DNA from: Ignisphaera sp.
GTDB taxonomy: Archaea > Thermoproteota > Thermoprotei_A > Sulfolobales > Ignisphaeraceae
DNA length: 64,000 bases
Reading direction: 5' to 3'
Assembly: GCA_038735125.1 (NCBI GenBank)
Contig: JAVYNU010000001.1
Span: forward strand, 186,001-250,000
The position numbers and the translations under genes were made by a program. Below are positions 55,089-63,305 of this stretch, one piece after another (the first letter of the stretch is position 1; each line of letters starts with the position of its first letter). Below the pieces are notes generated by a model. It was given only the letters and a program-made list of their open reading frames with translations. It was not told where the DNA came from and did no database searches.

Positions 55089-56687
55089 ATGATTTTTGTT
55101 GGGACGCTTGAAATAGTATTTAATAAACCTTTAAGTAATGAGATGGCCAAGGATGTTAAAAATCTAGTTGAATTTCTCAATAGAGACTATCTTAAGAGGG
55201 GGGCCAAGAGGCCAGAAGATGCTGCAACAATAAAAGAGTATAGCATATCATCAAATATTATATCAATGAGGATAGAGACGGGCAGTAGGGTTAGACCAGA
55301 CGAGGCCTCGCTTCGTATAAAAAATGCTTTTGCAAATAATCTAGGGCCTAAGTACAAGATCGGCGTTCGTGACATTATTTTAAAGGATGTTAAAATAGTT
55401 ATAGAAGGTAAGATTAGCATATCATTGAGGCTACCATTTATTCGGAACATTAGCGTAGAAGGAGACAAGAGTGTAATTGAGCTCTCAGAGCTTCATGAAG
55501 AAGATTTGAAGAAGCCTCTATTTCTGCGCCTAATCAGATTAATAGAGGAGAAGGAGAAGAGAGTAAAATGGGGTGGAAAAGCTGAGCACTGGATTCTTAT
55601 AAAAAGCAGTGGTACCAAGATTGAAAAGCCTATAGCTGAGGATCCAAATAAGATCCTAGAGGATATCGGATGGATAAAGAGGATGAGCATAGGACAGTGG
55701 CTCTATACACCACCAATAACACATCTTCTAAATGCTCTCAAAAAACTGTTTTTAGATGAGGTTGTAAAACCACTAGGCTTTCAGGAAGCCATATTCCCAA
55801 AGATGTATCCACTTGAAGTTGGCTTGAAAACAGGCCATTTAAGGGGCGTTATAAACTCCATGGTATTTGCTTCACTGCCAAGAAGCTATGATATTTCAGA
55901 ATACGAAGAGCTTATAGATAATATGTATGTAATGGATGAAATTGATCCTCAAGAGCTCCAAAAATATTTGAGATCTCCATCCTATTTTCTATGTTTTGCT
56001 CAATGCGAGCCCTTCTACTGGTTTTTTGAGAACGAAATAGTCGACGACTCTACCCTGCCAATAAAATGGTTTGATATGAGTGGCCCATCATTTAGATGGG
56101 AATCTGGAGGAATACACGGTATTGAGAGGGTTATAGAGTTTCATAGAATAGAGGTTGTGTGGTTGGGCAAACCAGAACAAGTCATAGATATTAGGAATAA
56201 GCTTTTAGAAAACTATGAGAGGCTCATGGACAAGGTTCTAGATCTAGAATGGAGAATGGCGTGGGTAACACCATGGTTCTATGAGCAAAGCGGTCTTGTA
56301 GAAGAAGAGAAGAGAGAGATAAACATCAATGTGCCAGGAACAATTGACTTTGAGGCGTGGCTTCCATATAAAGGGCCTAGAGAAGATAATAAAAACTGGC
56401 TTGAAATAGGAAATATCTCTATTCATGGCACAAAATTCACAGAACCTTTTAGAATAAGGCACAACAAAGGCGAGACTCTTTGGACTGGTTGTTCTGGTTT
56501 TGGAAGTGAAAGATGGCTATTAGCCTTGCTTGCACAAAAGGGTTTTGACATTGATAACTGGCCTAAGAAATTTGTAGAATATGTTAAAGAGACCCCATTC
56601 CCGCAATCAATATCCACGGTGAGTTATCCAAAAACAAAAGAAGGAAAGTTGCTTCTAGAAAAGATAATGTCTCGATTCAAATGGTGA
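55089..56687 (+). CDS. serS: Seryl-tRNA synthetase, type 2 (methanogen-type)
   Basis: A 532-residue class II synthetase of the rare zinc-dependent kind. N-terminal domain (1-170) with ISMRIETGSRVRPDEASLRI, then the class II core. Zinc ligands correspond to those of the Methanosarcina enzyme: Cys306 in CFAQCEPFY, Glu355 in EFHRIE and Cys468 in TGCSGFGSERW, which also supplies motif 3. Motif 2 is in the region SGPSFRWESGGIHGIERV. No coiled-coil tRNA arm of ordinary SerRS is present. Such enzymes are best known from methanogens; see findings. Confidence 0.88.
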   Translation: MIFVGTLEIVFNKPLSNEMAKDVKNLVEFLNRDYLKRGAKRPEDAATIKEYSISSNIISMRIETGSRVRPDEASLRIKNAFANNLGPKYKIGVRDIILKDVKIVIEGKISISLRLPFIRNISVEGDKSVIELSELHEEDLKKPLFLRLIRLIEEKEKRVKWGGKAEHWILIKSSGTKIEKPIAEDPNKILEDIGWIKRMSIGQWLYTPPITHLLNALKKLFLDEVVKPLGFQEAIFPKMYPLEVGLKTGHLRGVINSMVFASLPRSYDISEYEELIDNMYVMDEIDPQELQKYLRSPSYFLCFAQCEPFYWFFENEIVDDSTLPIKWFDMSGPSFRWESGGIHGIERVIEFHRIEVVWLGKPEQVIDIRNKLLENYERLMDKVLDLEWRMAWVTPWFYEQSGLVEEEKREININVPGTIDFEAWLPYKGPREDNKNWLEIGNISIHGTKFTEPFRIRHNKGETLWTGCSGFGSERWLLALLAQKGFDIDNWPKKFVEYVKETPFPQSISTVSYPKTKEGKLLLEKIMSRFKW

Positions 56688-56694
56688 ATAGAAC

Positions 56695-57375
56695 ATGGGT
56701 TTACTGTATCAAGAAGCTGTAAAAAGACCATTACTACAGGTAGCACTGGATCTCATAGATTTGAATGCGGCCATAGATGTTGCCATAAAGTCTGTGAATG
56801 CTGATGTTGATATCGTAGAGATTGGGACTCCACTAGTAAAATCCTTTGGATTGCATGCACTACGAGAAATAAGGAAGATTGCAAGAGAAAAAATTGTTTT
56901 AGCAGATCTGAAAACAGTTGATGCCATGGCCCTTGAATTCAATCCGTATGCAAATGAAGGTGCCAACGCTGTTACAATTCTTGGAATTGTAGAAGATGAT
57001 ATAATCAAAGATGCTGTAGAGCTTTGTAGGAGCCTTGGGGTAGACCTAGTCGTTGATTTAATATACGTTCAAAATCCTATTGACAGAGCATTTAGGCTGG
57101 CTAGCTACGGGGTGAATATAGTTAATCTACATATAGGTGTTGATGTACAGAGAAAAAGAGGTTTATCAGCAAAGCAATTACTACGTGAAGTAGAAGAGAT
57201 ATCGCAGAGCGATATTTTAGTGTCTGTAGCGGGCGGTATAAAACATGCTGATATAGATACATTCATTCAGAGTGGTGCAAAAATAATAGTGATGGGCTCT
57301 GCAATAACGAAAAGCCCTGATCCATATGAGGCTACTAAGAAAGCTGTTGAAATAATTAGAAAACAATATACATAG
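56695..57375 (+). CDS. 3-Hexulose-6-phosphate synthase
   Basis: A 226-residue barrel of the OMP-decarboxylase superfamily. LLQVALDLIDLNAAI (about 13-27), EIGTPL, and the active-site VLADLKTVDAM (about 68-78) with the HPS-type Lys/Asp set; GGIKHADIDTF and VMGSAIT close the phosphate site. In archaea without the oxidative pentose pathway, HPS with its isomerase makes ribulose 5-phosphate from fructose 6-phosphate. The isomerase (PHI) is not in this window. Eight bases after serS. Confidence 0.88.
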   Translation: MGLLYQEAVKRPLLQVALDLIDLNAAIDVAIKSVNADVDIVEIGTPLVKSFGLHALREIRKIAREKIVLADLKTVDAMALEFNPYANEGANAVTILGIVEDDIIKDAVELCRSLGVDLVVDLIYVQNPIDRAFRLASYGVNIVNLHIGVDVQRKRGLSAKQLLREVEEISQSDILVSVAGGIKHADIDTFIQSGAKIIVMGSAITKSPDPYEATKKAVEIIRKQYT

Positions 57376-57443
57376 CGTTATAATGGTTAAAGTATTAACC
57401 CGATAAAGTCTCTAACTATCATTTTATAGGTGGGAAATTGCCG

Positions 57444-57785
57444 ATGAACTCAGATGAAATGAAAAAGAAGGTAATAGATGTTTTGAGGAATGTTTATGAC
57501 CCGGAGATACCAATTAATGTTTACGACCTTGGGCTAGTCTATTCGATAAACATTGATGGGAATAGAATAGATGTTACAGTAGGTCTAACATCTCCGTTTT
57601 GCCCAGTAGCGCATCTTGTTGCTAAACAAGCTGAAGATGCTTTAAAGAACGCATTTCCAGATAAAGAAGTCCATGTTAAATTGGATCTTGAAAAGGTCTG
57701 GAATCCATCAATGATGACTGAAGAAGGGAAGAAATTGTTTAAGATACTGTATGGTTACGACCCTTCCGAGCTCATTCAAAGGTAG
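57444..57785 (+). CDS. DUF59/MIP18-family Fe-S assembly protein
   Basis: A 113-residue protein with the DUF59 core: YDPEIPINVYDLGLVYSI (about 16-33), VTVGLTSPFCPVAHLV with its conserved Cys (about 45-60) and EKVWNPSMMTEEGK near the end. The family (SufT/PaaD/CIA2 relatives) assists Fe-S cluster maturation. ATG 57444 follows GGTGGG at a better distance than TTG 57438. Confidence 0.82.
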   Translation: MNSDEMKKKVIDVLRNVYDPEIPINVYDLGLVYSINIDGNRIDVTVGLTSPFCPVAHLVAKQAEDALKNAFPDKEVHVKLDLEKVWNPSMMTEEGKKLFKILYGYDPSELIQR

Positions 57786-57842
57786 CATTAACATTTTTAT
57801 TAGAGCTATAGCTATAGAGATTCTTGTGCAAGGTGCTAAAAC

Positions 57843-58445
57843 ATGTCATATGAAAGATTAGTAACAGGTGCGACAGCTGTTGGCATTAAGACTGATTCTG
57901 GTGTGGTTCTAGGAGCTGAAAGAAGGATTAGTTATGGAGGGTACATTGTTAGCAGAGCAGGTAAAAAAGTCTTTAGGGTAGGGGATAGAATGGCCATGGC
58001 TGCTGCAGGGCTCGTTGGTGATATGCAGACATTGCATAGAATACTAAATGCTGAAATAATGTACAGAGAGCTGGTTACATCATCGAAAATAAGTGTTAGA
58101 GCAGCTGCTAAACTGCTTTCAGCGATTCTATATAGCTATAAGCTAATGCCATTTATATCTGAAATAATTTTTGGGGGATATGATGAAAATGGTTATCACC
58201 TCTATGTTCTAGATCCCGTAGGCTCTGTAATTGAGGATGACTATGCTGCTGTGGGAACAGGTGCACCAATATCGATAGGTATAATAGAAGCTGAATATAA
58301 GAAAGAGCTGGACCTAGAGAATGCAATGGAGCTCGCAATTAGAGCTATAAGAGCTGCTATATCAAGAGATGCTGTCTCTGGTGACGGTATTGATGTTATT
58401 GCCGTAACAAAGAATGGTGTAGTGGAGAAGAGCATAACTCTATAG
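57843..58445 (+). CDS. psmB: 20S proteasome beta subunit, predicted inactive
   Basis: A 200-residue proteasome beta-fold subunit: GVVLGAERRISYGGYI (about 20-35), AGLVGDMQTLHRI and GTGAPISIGIIE are typical. The catalytic N-terminal threonine seen as TG-TTTVG in active subunits reads TG-ATAVG here (residues 8-14): Thr1 is Ala, while Glu17- and Lys33-equivalents are kept. It is therefore probably a non-catalytic beta partner that assembles with an active beta subunit encoded elsewhere, as reported for other crenarchaea. ATG 57843; short propeptide of about eight residues if any. Confidence 0.85.
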   Translation: MSYERLVTGATAVGIKTDSGVVLGAERRISYGGYIVSRAGKKVFRVGDRMAMAAAGLVGDMQTLHRILNAEIMYRELVTSSKISVRAAAKLLSAILYSYKLMPFISEIIFGGYDENGYHLYVLDPVGSVIEDDYAAVGTGAPISIGIIEAEYKKELDLENAMELAIRAIRAAISRDAVSGDGIDVIAVTKNGVVEKSITL

Positions 58446-58459
58446 CGCTGAGAACAGTA

Positions 58460-59116
58460 ATGAAATTCCTAATAGAAAGCGCGAAAAAGGCACAGACATT
58501 TCTAAGTTCGCGTATCCTTATAGCCTCTCTGGGTATCGATATAAATAATATAAATGTTGTTGGAGGGGCTGACGTTAGCTACAAAAAAGATTGGGGCTGC
58601 GCAACAGTCGTGGCATATAACATTAAAAGTGATAGCATATTATCTTATGCAACATATTGCGACAAGGTTTCTGTACCCTATATACCAGGTTTCCTAGCTT
58701 TTAGAGAAGCCCCTTTGATAATCAAGGCCCTAAATAAATTGCTAAACAAAGTTCGCATAGAGGTTTTGTTCGTTAATGGTCATGGCCTTGCCCATCCAAG
58801 AAGATTTGGCATAGCCTCTCATATAGGCCTAGTATTTAACATGCCTTCAATTGGTATAGCAAAGAAATTGCTCTATGGAGACATAGTTTTACGCGATGGC
58901 AGAGAAGCTATAGTTGTCGAAAATAGTGTTGTTGGCTATGTTCTCACCAACAATTCGCATAGGATATATGTAACCATCGGCCATAGAATAACAGCTGATG
59001 AAGCAGCAAGCCTTGCTATGAGGACATGGAAAAAGGTTTATGCGCTACCCGAACCAATAAGACTGGCGGATGAAATATCGCGAAAAGAGGTTAGAAGATT
59101 AGCAACAGATCTTTGA
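58460..59116 (+). CDS. nfi: Endonuclease V
   Basis: A 218-residue inosine-specific endonuclease (DNA and possibly RNA). Motifs: GGADVSYKKD (about 34-43, catalytic Asp), YIPGFLAFREAP (about 74-85, Glu), VLFVNGHGLAHPRRFGIASH (about 100-119, Asp replaced by Asn in this part: see text NGHG rather than DGxG) and GIAKKLLYG (about 132-140). Binding wedge PYIPGF present. The Asn for Asp at the third metal position deserves a check. Overlaps the convergent moeA by 18 nt. Confidence 0.85.
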   Translation: MKFLIESAKKAQTFLSSRILIASLGIDINNINVVGGADVSYKKDWGCATVVAYNIKSDSILSYATYCDKVSVPYIPGFLAFREAPLIIKALNKLLNKVRIEVLFVNGHGLAHPRRFGIASHIGLVFNMPSIGIAKKLLYGDIVLRDGREAIVVENSVVGYVLTNNSHRIYVTIGHRITADEAASLAMRTWKKVYALPEPIRLADEISRKEVRRLATDL

Positions 59117-61087
59117 ACCCATATTTTCGGCTGCCTCATAACCTTTAAAACTATTTACAAGATCCCTTGCCTCTGAGCTGGCTAGAGCCTCAATGAATTT
59201 CTGTATAAACCTCTTTTCCAAGCTTCTAGCATTTATTGCGAAGTCATAGAGCTCCCAAGTCAGCGGTATGTAGTCCAGGCCATAGCTTTCAGCTGCATAC
59301 TCGCTACAAATACCAACATCAGCCCTATTCTGGGCAATTGCAGCCGCCACACCACTATGTGTAGAAACCTCATACCAATACCCATTAACCCTTCTAGTTA
59401 AATCATTGAAGCCCAGCCCAAGTTGCTTGGAAAGATCCATAAACAGTTTGTCGATATATGCTCTTGTTCCAGAGCCCCTATTCCTGTTGACAAACCTTAT
59501 ATCATCTCTTAGCACATCATCAAATCCCTTAATGTTTTTGGGATTGCCCTTTCTAAACGCCAACACCAATCTTCTTTTATAACCTCTTACCAGAACTACG
59601 CTACTCTTTAATTTTTCATCGCTTTTTATGAATGGCATATTGTATTCGCCGGAAACATGATCAAAGAGATGAATTGGTGCAATATCTATGTAACCTTTCC
59701 TGAGAAGCTCAAGCCCCTTATAAGATCCTATAAAACTCAGAGAAGTTTTCTGAATTAAATTGAATTTAGATAGCAATACTGTTAACAATATATCGTGGCT
59801 TCCAGCTATCACAGCCTCTTTATCTCTTTCTCCAACTGGTATAATCTCTACCTCTTCTCCTTCTTCAATATAGTCCTTTTCCTCCCTCAGCACGGCTATG
59901 CCATCTGCTTTCAACAATGATGAGACGCTACCTGACGGAGCCGATAACAGGATCGCGTATCTTCTTCCACCAACAAAACTTAGAATTACTGGGACGTACC
60001 ATGTTCTCCCAATGTCTTTTCTCACCTTGAATGTTGTTAAGGCCTTTATGAATTTAATTGACGGTTCCAAACCTTCAAGCCTTTCCAAGATAGGTCTGAG
60101 AAATGTTGCCGCAACTGTGAGTGCCGAAAGTGGGAAACCTGGTAAGCCAAACAAGAACTTACCCTCTCTTGTTACAGCTACAACCGTTGGTTTTCCAGGT
60201 TTTACCTTAAGTCCATGAACAATTATCTCCCCTAGCCTCTCAAATACCCTATAGGTCACATCTTCTTCGCCTGCTGAGGTTCCCCCTGATGTGACAATAA
60301 CATCGTATTTACCTACCAAATCGCTTAGCACTGCATATACATGGTCTTCATTATCAGGTAATATGCCATAGTATTCAGCTTCGATACCAATAGACCTCAG
60401 ATAAGATGTTACTGCATAGCCATTACTATCATAGATTTTTCCTACAGCCAGGTCCTTTCCAGGTGATTCCAATTCATTGCCAATAGATACAACCACGACT
60501 CTAGGCTTTCTATACACCTTGACATACTTGATTCCCAAAGCGGCTAAAACCCCTATCTCTAGATATGAGAGTCTAGAGCCTCTATGTAACACTATTTCGC
60601 CAAGTGCTATATCGCTTCCTGCATATGATATGTTCTCCCCCGGGAAAACACCCCTGTATATGGTTACCTCATCGTTTTCCCTATCAACGTACTCCTCCAT
60701 TACAATACCGTCTGCACCCCTAGGCACAATCGCGCCAGTATCTATGGCAGCCGCAACCCCCTCGCCAATTTCGATTGAGGGGACATCGCCTATCGAGATT
60801 TTGCCTATTACCTTCAACTTCGCTGGATGGAGCTCATCAACACCCTCTACAGATTTAATGGAGACTGCATATCCGTCAACCTCAGATCTATCAAAAGGTG
60901 GATAGTCTATTGGAGCAAAAATATCTTCAGCCAAAACTCTGTTATAAGCATGGGATATATCTACAGTCTCTACACCAAGAGGTTTCAACAAATTTAGTTC
61001 TTCAAGTCTTGAAATAGCATCCTCGATGGATAGCAACGTATGGAATATCTTTCTTTTTTTATAATTCTTCACAATATTTTCACCCAT
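59099..61087 (-). CDS. moeA: MoeA fused to periplasmic-binding-protein-like domain
   Basis: A 662-residue protein. Residues about 1-405 are a full MoeA (molybdopterin molybdenumtransferase): DYPPFDRSEVDGYAVS, TGAIVPRGADGIVMEEY, SGGTSAGEEDVTYRVF, and GKPTVVAVT with FGLPGFPLSAL. After a hinge at about 410 follows a 230-residue PBP/LysR-substrate-like domain (about 430-655) with NRNRGSGTRAYID and THSGVAAAIAQNRADVGICSEYAAE. The domain pair is known in archaea; it may bind molybdate or tungstate for the insertion reaction. Start ATG 61087 overlaps the other moeA by 19 nt. Confidence 0.9.
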   Translation of the reverse strand: MGENIVKNYKKRKIFHTLLSIEDAISRLEELNLLKPLGVETVDISHAYNRVLAEDIFAPIDYPPFDRSEVDGYAVSIKSVEGVDELHPAKLKVIGKISIGDVPSIEIGEGVAAAIDTGAIVPRGADGIVMEEYVDRENDEVTIYRGVFPGENISYAGSDIALGEIVLHRGSRLSYLEIGVLAALGIKYVKVYRKPRVVVVSIGNELESPGKDLAVGKIYDSNGYAVTSYLRSIGIEAEYYGILPDNEDHVYAVLSDLVGKYDVIVTSGGTSAGEEDVTYRVFERLGEIIVHGLKVKPGKPTVVAVTREGKFLFGLPGFPLSALTVAATFLRPILERLEGLEPSIKFIKALTTFKVRKDIGRTWYVPVILSFVGGRRYAILLSAPSGSVSSLLKADGIAVLREEKDYIEEGEEVEIIPVGERDKEAVIAGSHDILLTVLLSKFNLIQKTSLSFIGSYKGLELLRKGYIDIAPIHLFDHVSGEYNMPFIKSDEKLKSSVVLVRGYKRRLVLAFRKGNPKNIKGFDDVLRDDIRFVNRNRGSGTRAYIDKLFMDLSKQLGLGFNDLTRRVNGYWYEVSTHSGVAAAIAQNRADVGICSEYAAESYGLDYIPLTWELYDFAINARSLEKRFIQKFIEALASSEARDLVNSFKGYEAAENMGSKICC

Positions 61088-62286
61088 ATCCTATCACCCT
61101 TGTCAAAACCTTCAACATTTCTGGGAACAACAAGCAACGCATTTGAAATAAGTAGCGATTTTAATACTCCAGAGCCGTGGAGAAGCACAGGTTCAACGCA
61201 TAATTCATCTCCACATTTCGATATCCTTGCTCTAACAAATGTATCGTATCCTATGGAGCCACTCACCTTCTTTGTTGCTGAGGCTGGAACCTCGACAAAC
61301 ATGTCATCAAGTATTCCTAGCGCTTTAAATAGAAAGTTGAGTACTATGACATTCAAAGCTATATATGCAGCTACGGGAAAGCCTGAAAGAAGGAAGATAG
61401 GTTTATTCTCTACAACAACTATAGATGTTGGCCTACCAGGCTTTATAGCAAGACCTCTTGTAATTATTATCGGATTTTTGCCGACATTAATAACAGCATT
61501 AAAGGTTTTATCTTGGTCACTAGGACCTGTGCCACCAGTAATCACCAAGGCTTGGTTTTCGTTAAGGGCCTTTAGTATTACATCCCCTATCTGCTTTTCA
61601 TCATCTTTGATAATACCATACCATTTAGTGTTTATAAAATGATATTTTGAGAGGGTGGTTCGTACAAGTACTGAGGTTGAGTCAAGTATCAAGCCTTCTT
61701 CGTATGCTCTAATACCGTATGCTGGTTCCACAACCTCGGAGCCTGTTGCAATAACTCCTATAGAGACCTTTTCGAAAACCTTTATCTTTGTTATTCCAAG
61801 GGCCGAGAATATCGCTACATGCACGGGTTTTATTATTTCCCCTTTTGACGCTATCTTCTCTCCTGCTTTAATGTCTTCTCCTCTTCTAGAAACGTTGGCA
61901 TATTTTGATAGTGGTCTTGTCACATAAATTGTGTTGTTATCCCTTGTAACATCCTCTATCATTACCACGGCATCGGCTCCTACAGGCATTTTCTGTCCTG
62001 TAACAACGGGTATTGCTTCATCACACGAGTTTAGTGTATCGCTAAACTGTATCTTCAATGGTATTGGATTGTGTGGAGAAGCTGATGACACAGCCTCACT
62101 ACATATTGCATAACCGTCAACAGCGCTTCTATCAAATGGTGGAAGGTCTATAGGCGCATAAATATCTTCGGCTAGCACCATACCAACGGCATTATCTAAT
62201 TCAACTTCTGTAAATCCTGGCTCTAACTTAACATGCTGTAATAGCAATTTCAAGGCTTCTTCAACGGACTTATACTGGTATGACAT
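61069..62286 (-). CDS. moeA: MoeA, second copy
   Basis: A 405-residue MoeA: PIDLPPFDRSAVDGYA (about 41-56), TGQKMPVGADAVVMIEDV, RRGEDIKAGEKI, ITGGTGPSDQDKTFNAV and KPGRPTSIVVV with LLSGFPVAAYIAL. Upstream of and overlapping the fused moeA. Tandem divergent MoeA copies in archaea are often thought to separate molybdenum and tungsten loading, but that is inference. A minus-strand start near 62286 (ATG) is at the family N-terminus. Confidence 0.92.
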   Translation of the reverse strand: MSYQYKSVEEALKLLLQHVKLEPGFTEVELDNAVGMVLAEDIYAPIDLPPFDRSAVDGYAICSEAVSSASPHNPIPLKIQFSDTLNSCDEAIPVVTGQKMPVGADAVVMIEDVTRDNNTIYVTRPLSKYANVSRRGEDIKAGEKIASKGEIIKPVHVAIFSALGITKIKVFEKVSIGVIATGSEVVEPAYGIRAYEEGLILDSTSVLVRTTLSKYHFINTKWYGIIKDDEKQIGDVILKALNENQALVITGGTGPSDQDKTFNAVINVGKNPIIITRGLAIKPGRPTSIVVVENKPIFLLSGFPVAAYIALNVIVLNFLFKALGILDDMFVEVPASATKKVSGSIGYDTFVRARISKCGDELCVEPVLLHGSGVLKSLLISNALLVVPRNVEGFDKGDRIWVKIL

Positions 62287-62380
62287 ACCATCATTCCAGA
62301 GAGACTATGATCAAATCAAAACAGCTTCTTGTGCAACCAATATAAATTTATTTTTGGATAAACTTGGATTATATAGTTAA

Positions 62381-62428
62381 ATGATGATGTAGCTGAGCTC
62401 TGAATAGTGATGTACCCGGATTGTCTGA
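62381..62428 (+). ncRNA. C/D-box sRNA candidate
   Basis: C box ATGATGA (62381-62387), D' CTGA (62400-62403), C' GTGATGT (62407-62413), D CTGA (62425-62428). Guides: 62388-62399 (TGTAGCTGAGCT) and 62414-62424 (ACCCGGATTGT). TATA-like TATAAATTTA at about 62341-62350 predicts a start near 62372, just before the C box. All four boxes are good. The complement of the first guide contains AGCUCAGC, a frequent tRNA D-arm sequence, so a tRNA target is possible. Ends six bases before the nth stop, on the other strand. Confidence 0.7.
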
Positions 62429-62433
62429 TACAT

Positions 62434-63132
62434 TCATTTACCCAAATCAGCTTTTTTGTAGTAACTGCATAAATCTCTTAGCGCACACTCATTACATAGA
62501 GGTTTCCTAGCCCTACAGACTTTCCTTCCATGCTCTATCAACAAAATGTGCAATTTCATCAAAACATCAACATCATTATGAGTTTCTGAGACAACCCTCT
62601 TTCTTATATTCTCATAACCCTCATTTTCAAGTGCTAAACCCATTCTTGTTAAAACTCTTCTGATGTGAGCATCTATGGGAAATGTCGGTTTTCTTAGCAC
62701 AGCTAATAGATACACATCAGCTGTTTTAGGCCCTACACCGCGTATTTGCATCAGAATTTTTCGTGCTTCATCAACATCTAGCATGGGGAGCTTGCTAACA
62801 ATATCTTCATTGCTCTTGAACCACTTAGCTAATTCATATATTGTTTCTGCCCTTCTCTTGGCAATCCCAGCAACCCTAATAGCATTTATAATAGTCTCAA
62901 CTGGAGTTCGAAGAACCCTTTCCGGTTCTATTATGCCATCAAGATCTCTTCTCAAATTGTTTAAAGCGCGCATAGCATTTCTATCACTTGTATTCTGGCT
63001 CAAAACAATCCCAATCAAAATCTCAAAGTGATTTATCTGATTATCTTTGGAAATCATATGCAAAACAATATATTCATCCTTATTCGGTCTATAGACGCTC
63101 TCTAATCTTTTTAAAATCTCGTATAAATTCAT
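62434..63132 (-). CDS. nth: Endonuclease III (DNA glycosylase/AP lyase)
   Basis: A 232-residue HhH-GPD repair enzyme for oxidised pyrimidines. The helix-hairpin-helix IRGVGPKTADVYLLA (about 133-147) holds the catalytic Lys; FPIDAHIRRVLTRMG (about 155-169) holds the Asp; the [4Fe-4S] loop CRARKPLCNECALRDLC (C-x6-C-x2-C-x5-C, about 206-222) is intact. ATG 63132. The neighbouring DUF123-type gene is far away at the left edge. Confidence 0.93.
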   Translation of the reverse strand: MNLYEILKRLESVYRPNKDEYIVLHMISKDNQINHFEILIGIVLSQNTSDRNAMRALNNLRRDLDGIIEPERVLRTPVETIINAIRVAGIAKRRAETIYELAKWFKSNEDIVSKLPMLDVDEARKILMQIRGVGPKTADVYLLAVLRKPTFPIDAHIRRVLTRMGLALENEGYENIRKRVVSETHNDVDVLMKLHILLIEHGRKVCRARKPLCNECALRDLCSYYKKADLGK

Positions 63133-63305
63133 GTCCTAGACACAAAACCTTTCAGTAGTTAAATGATATAAATATGTTATATGCTATAATATTATAGAAA
63201 TTAGCTGGGTACGTATTAGAAGCTAATTATTTTATTCATTTTTATTATACAAGCATAAAACAGATATATTTTTAGCGTGGAAACTCGATATATGAGGATA
63301 GAAAT

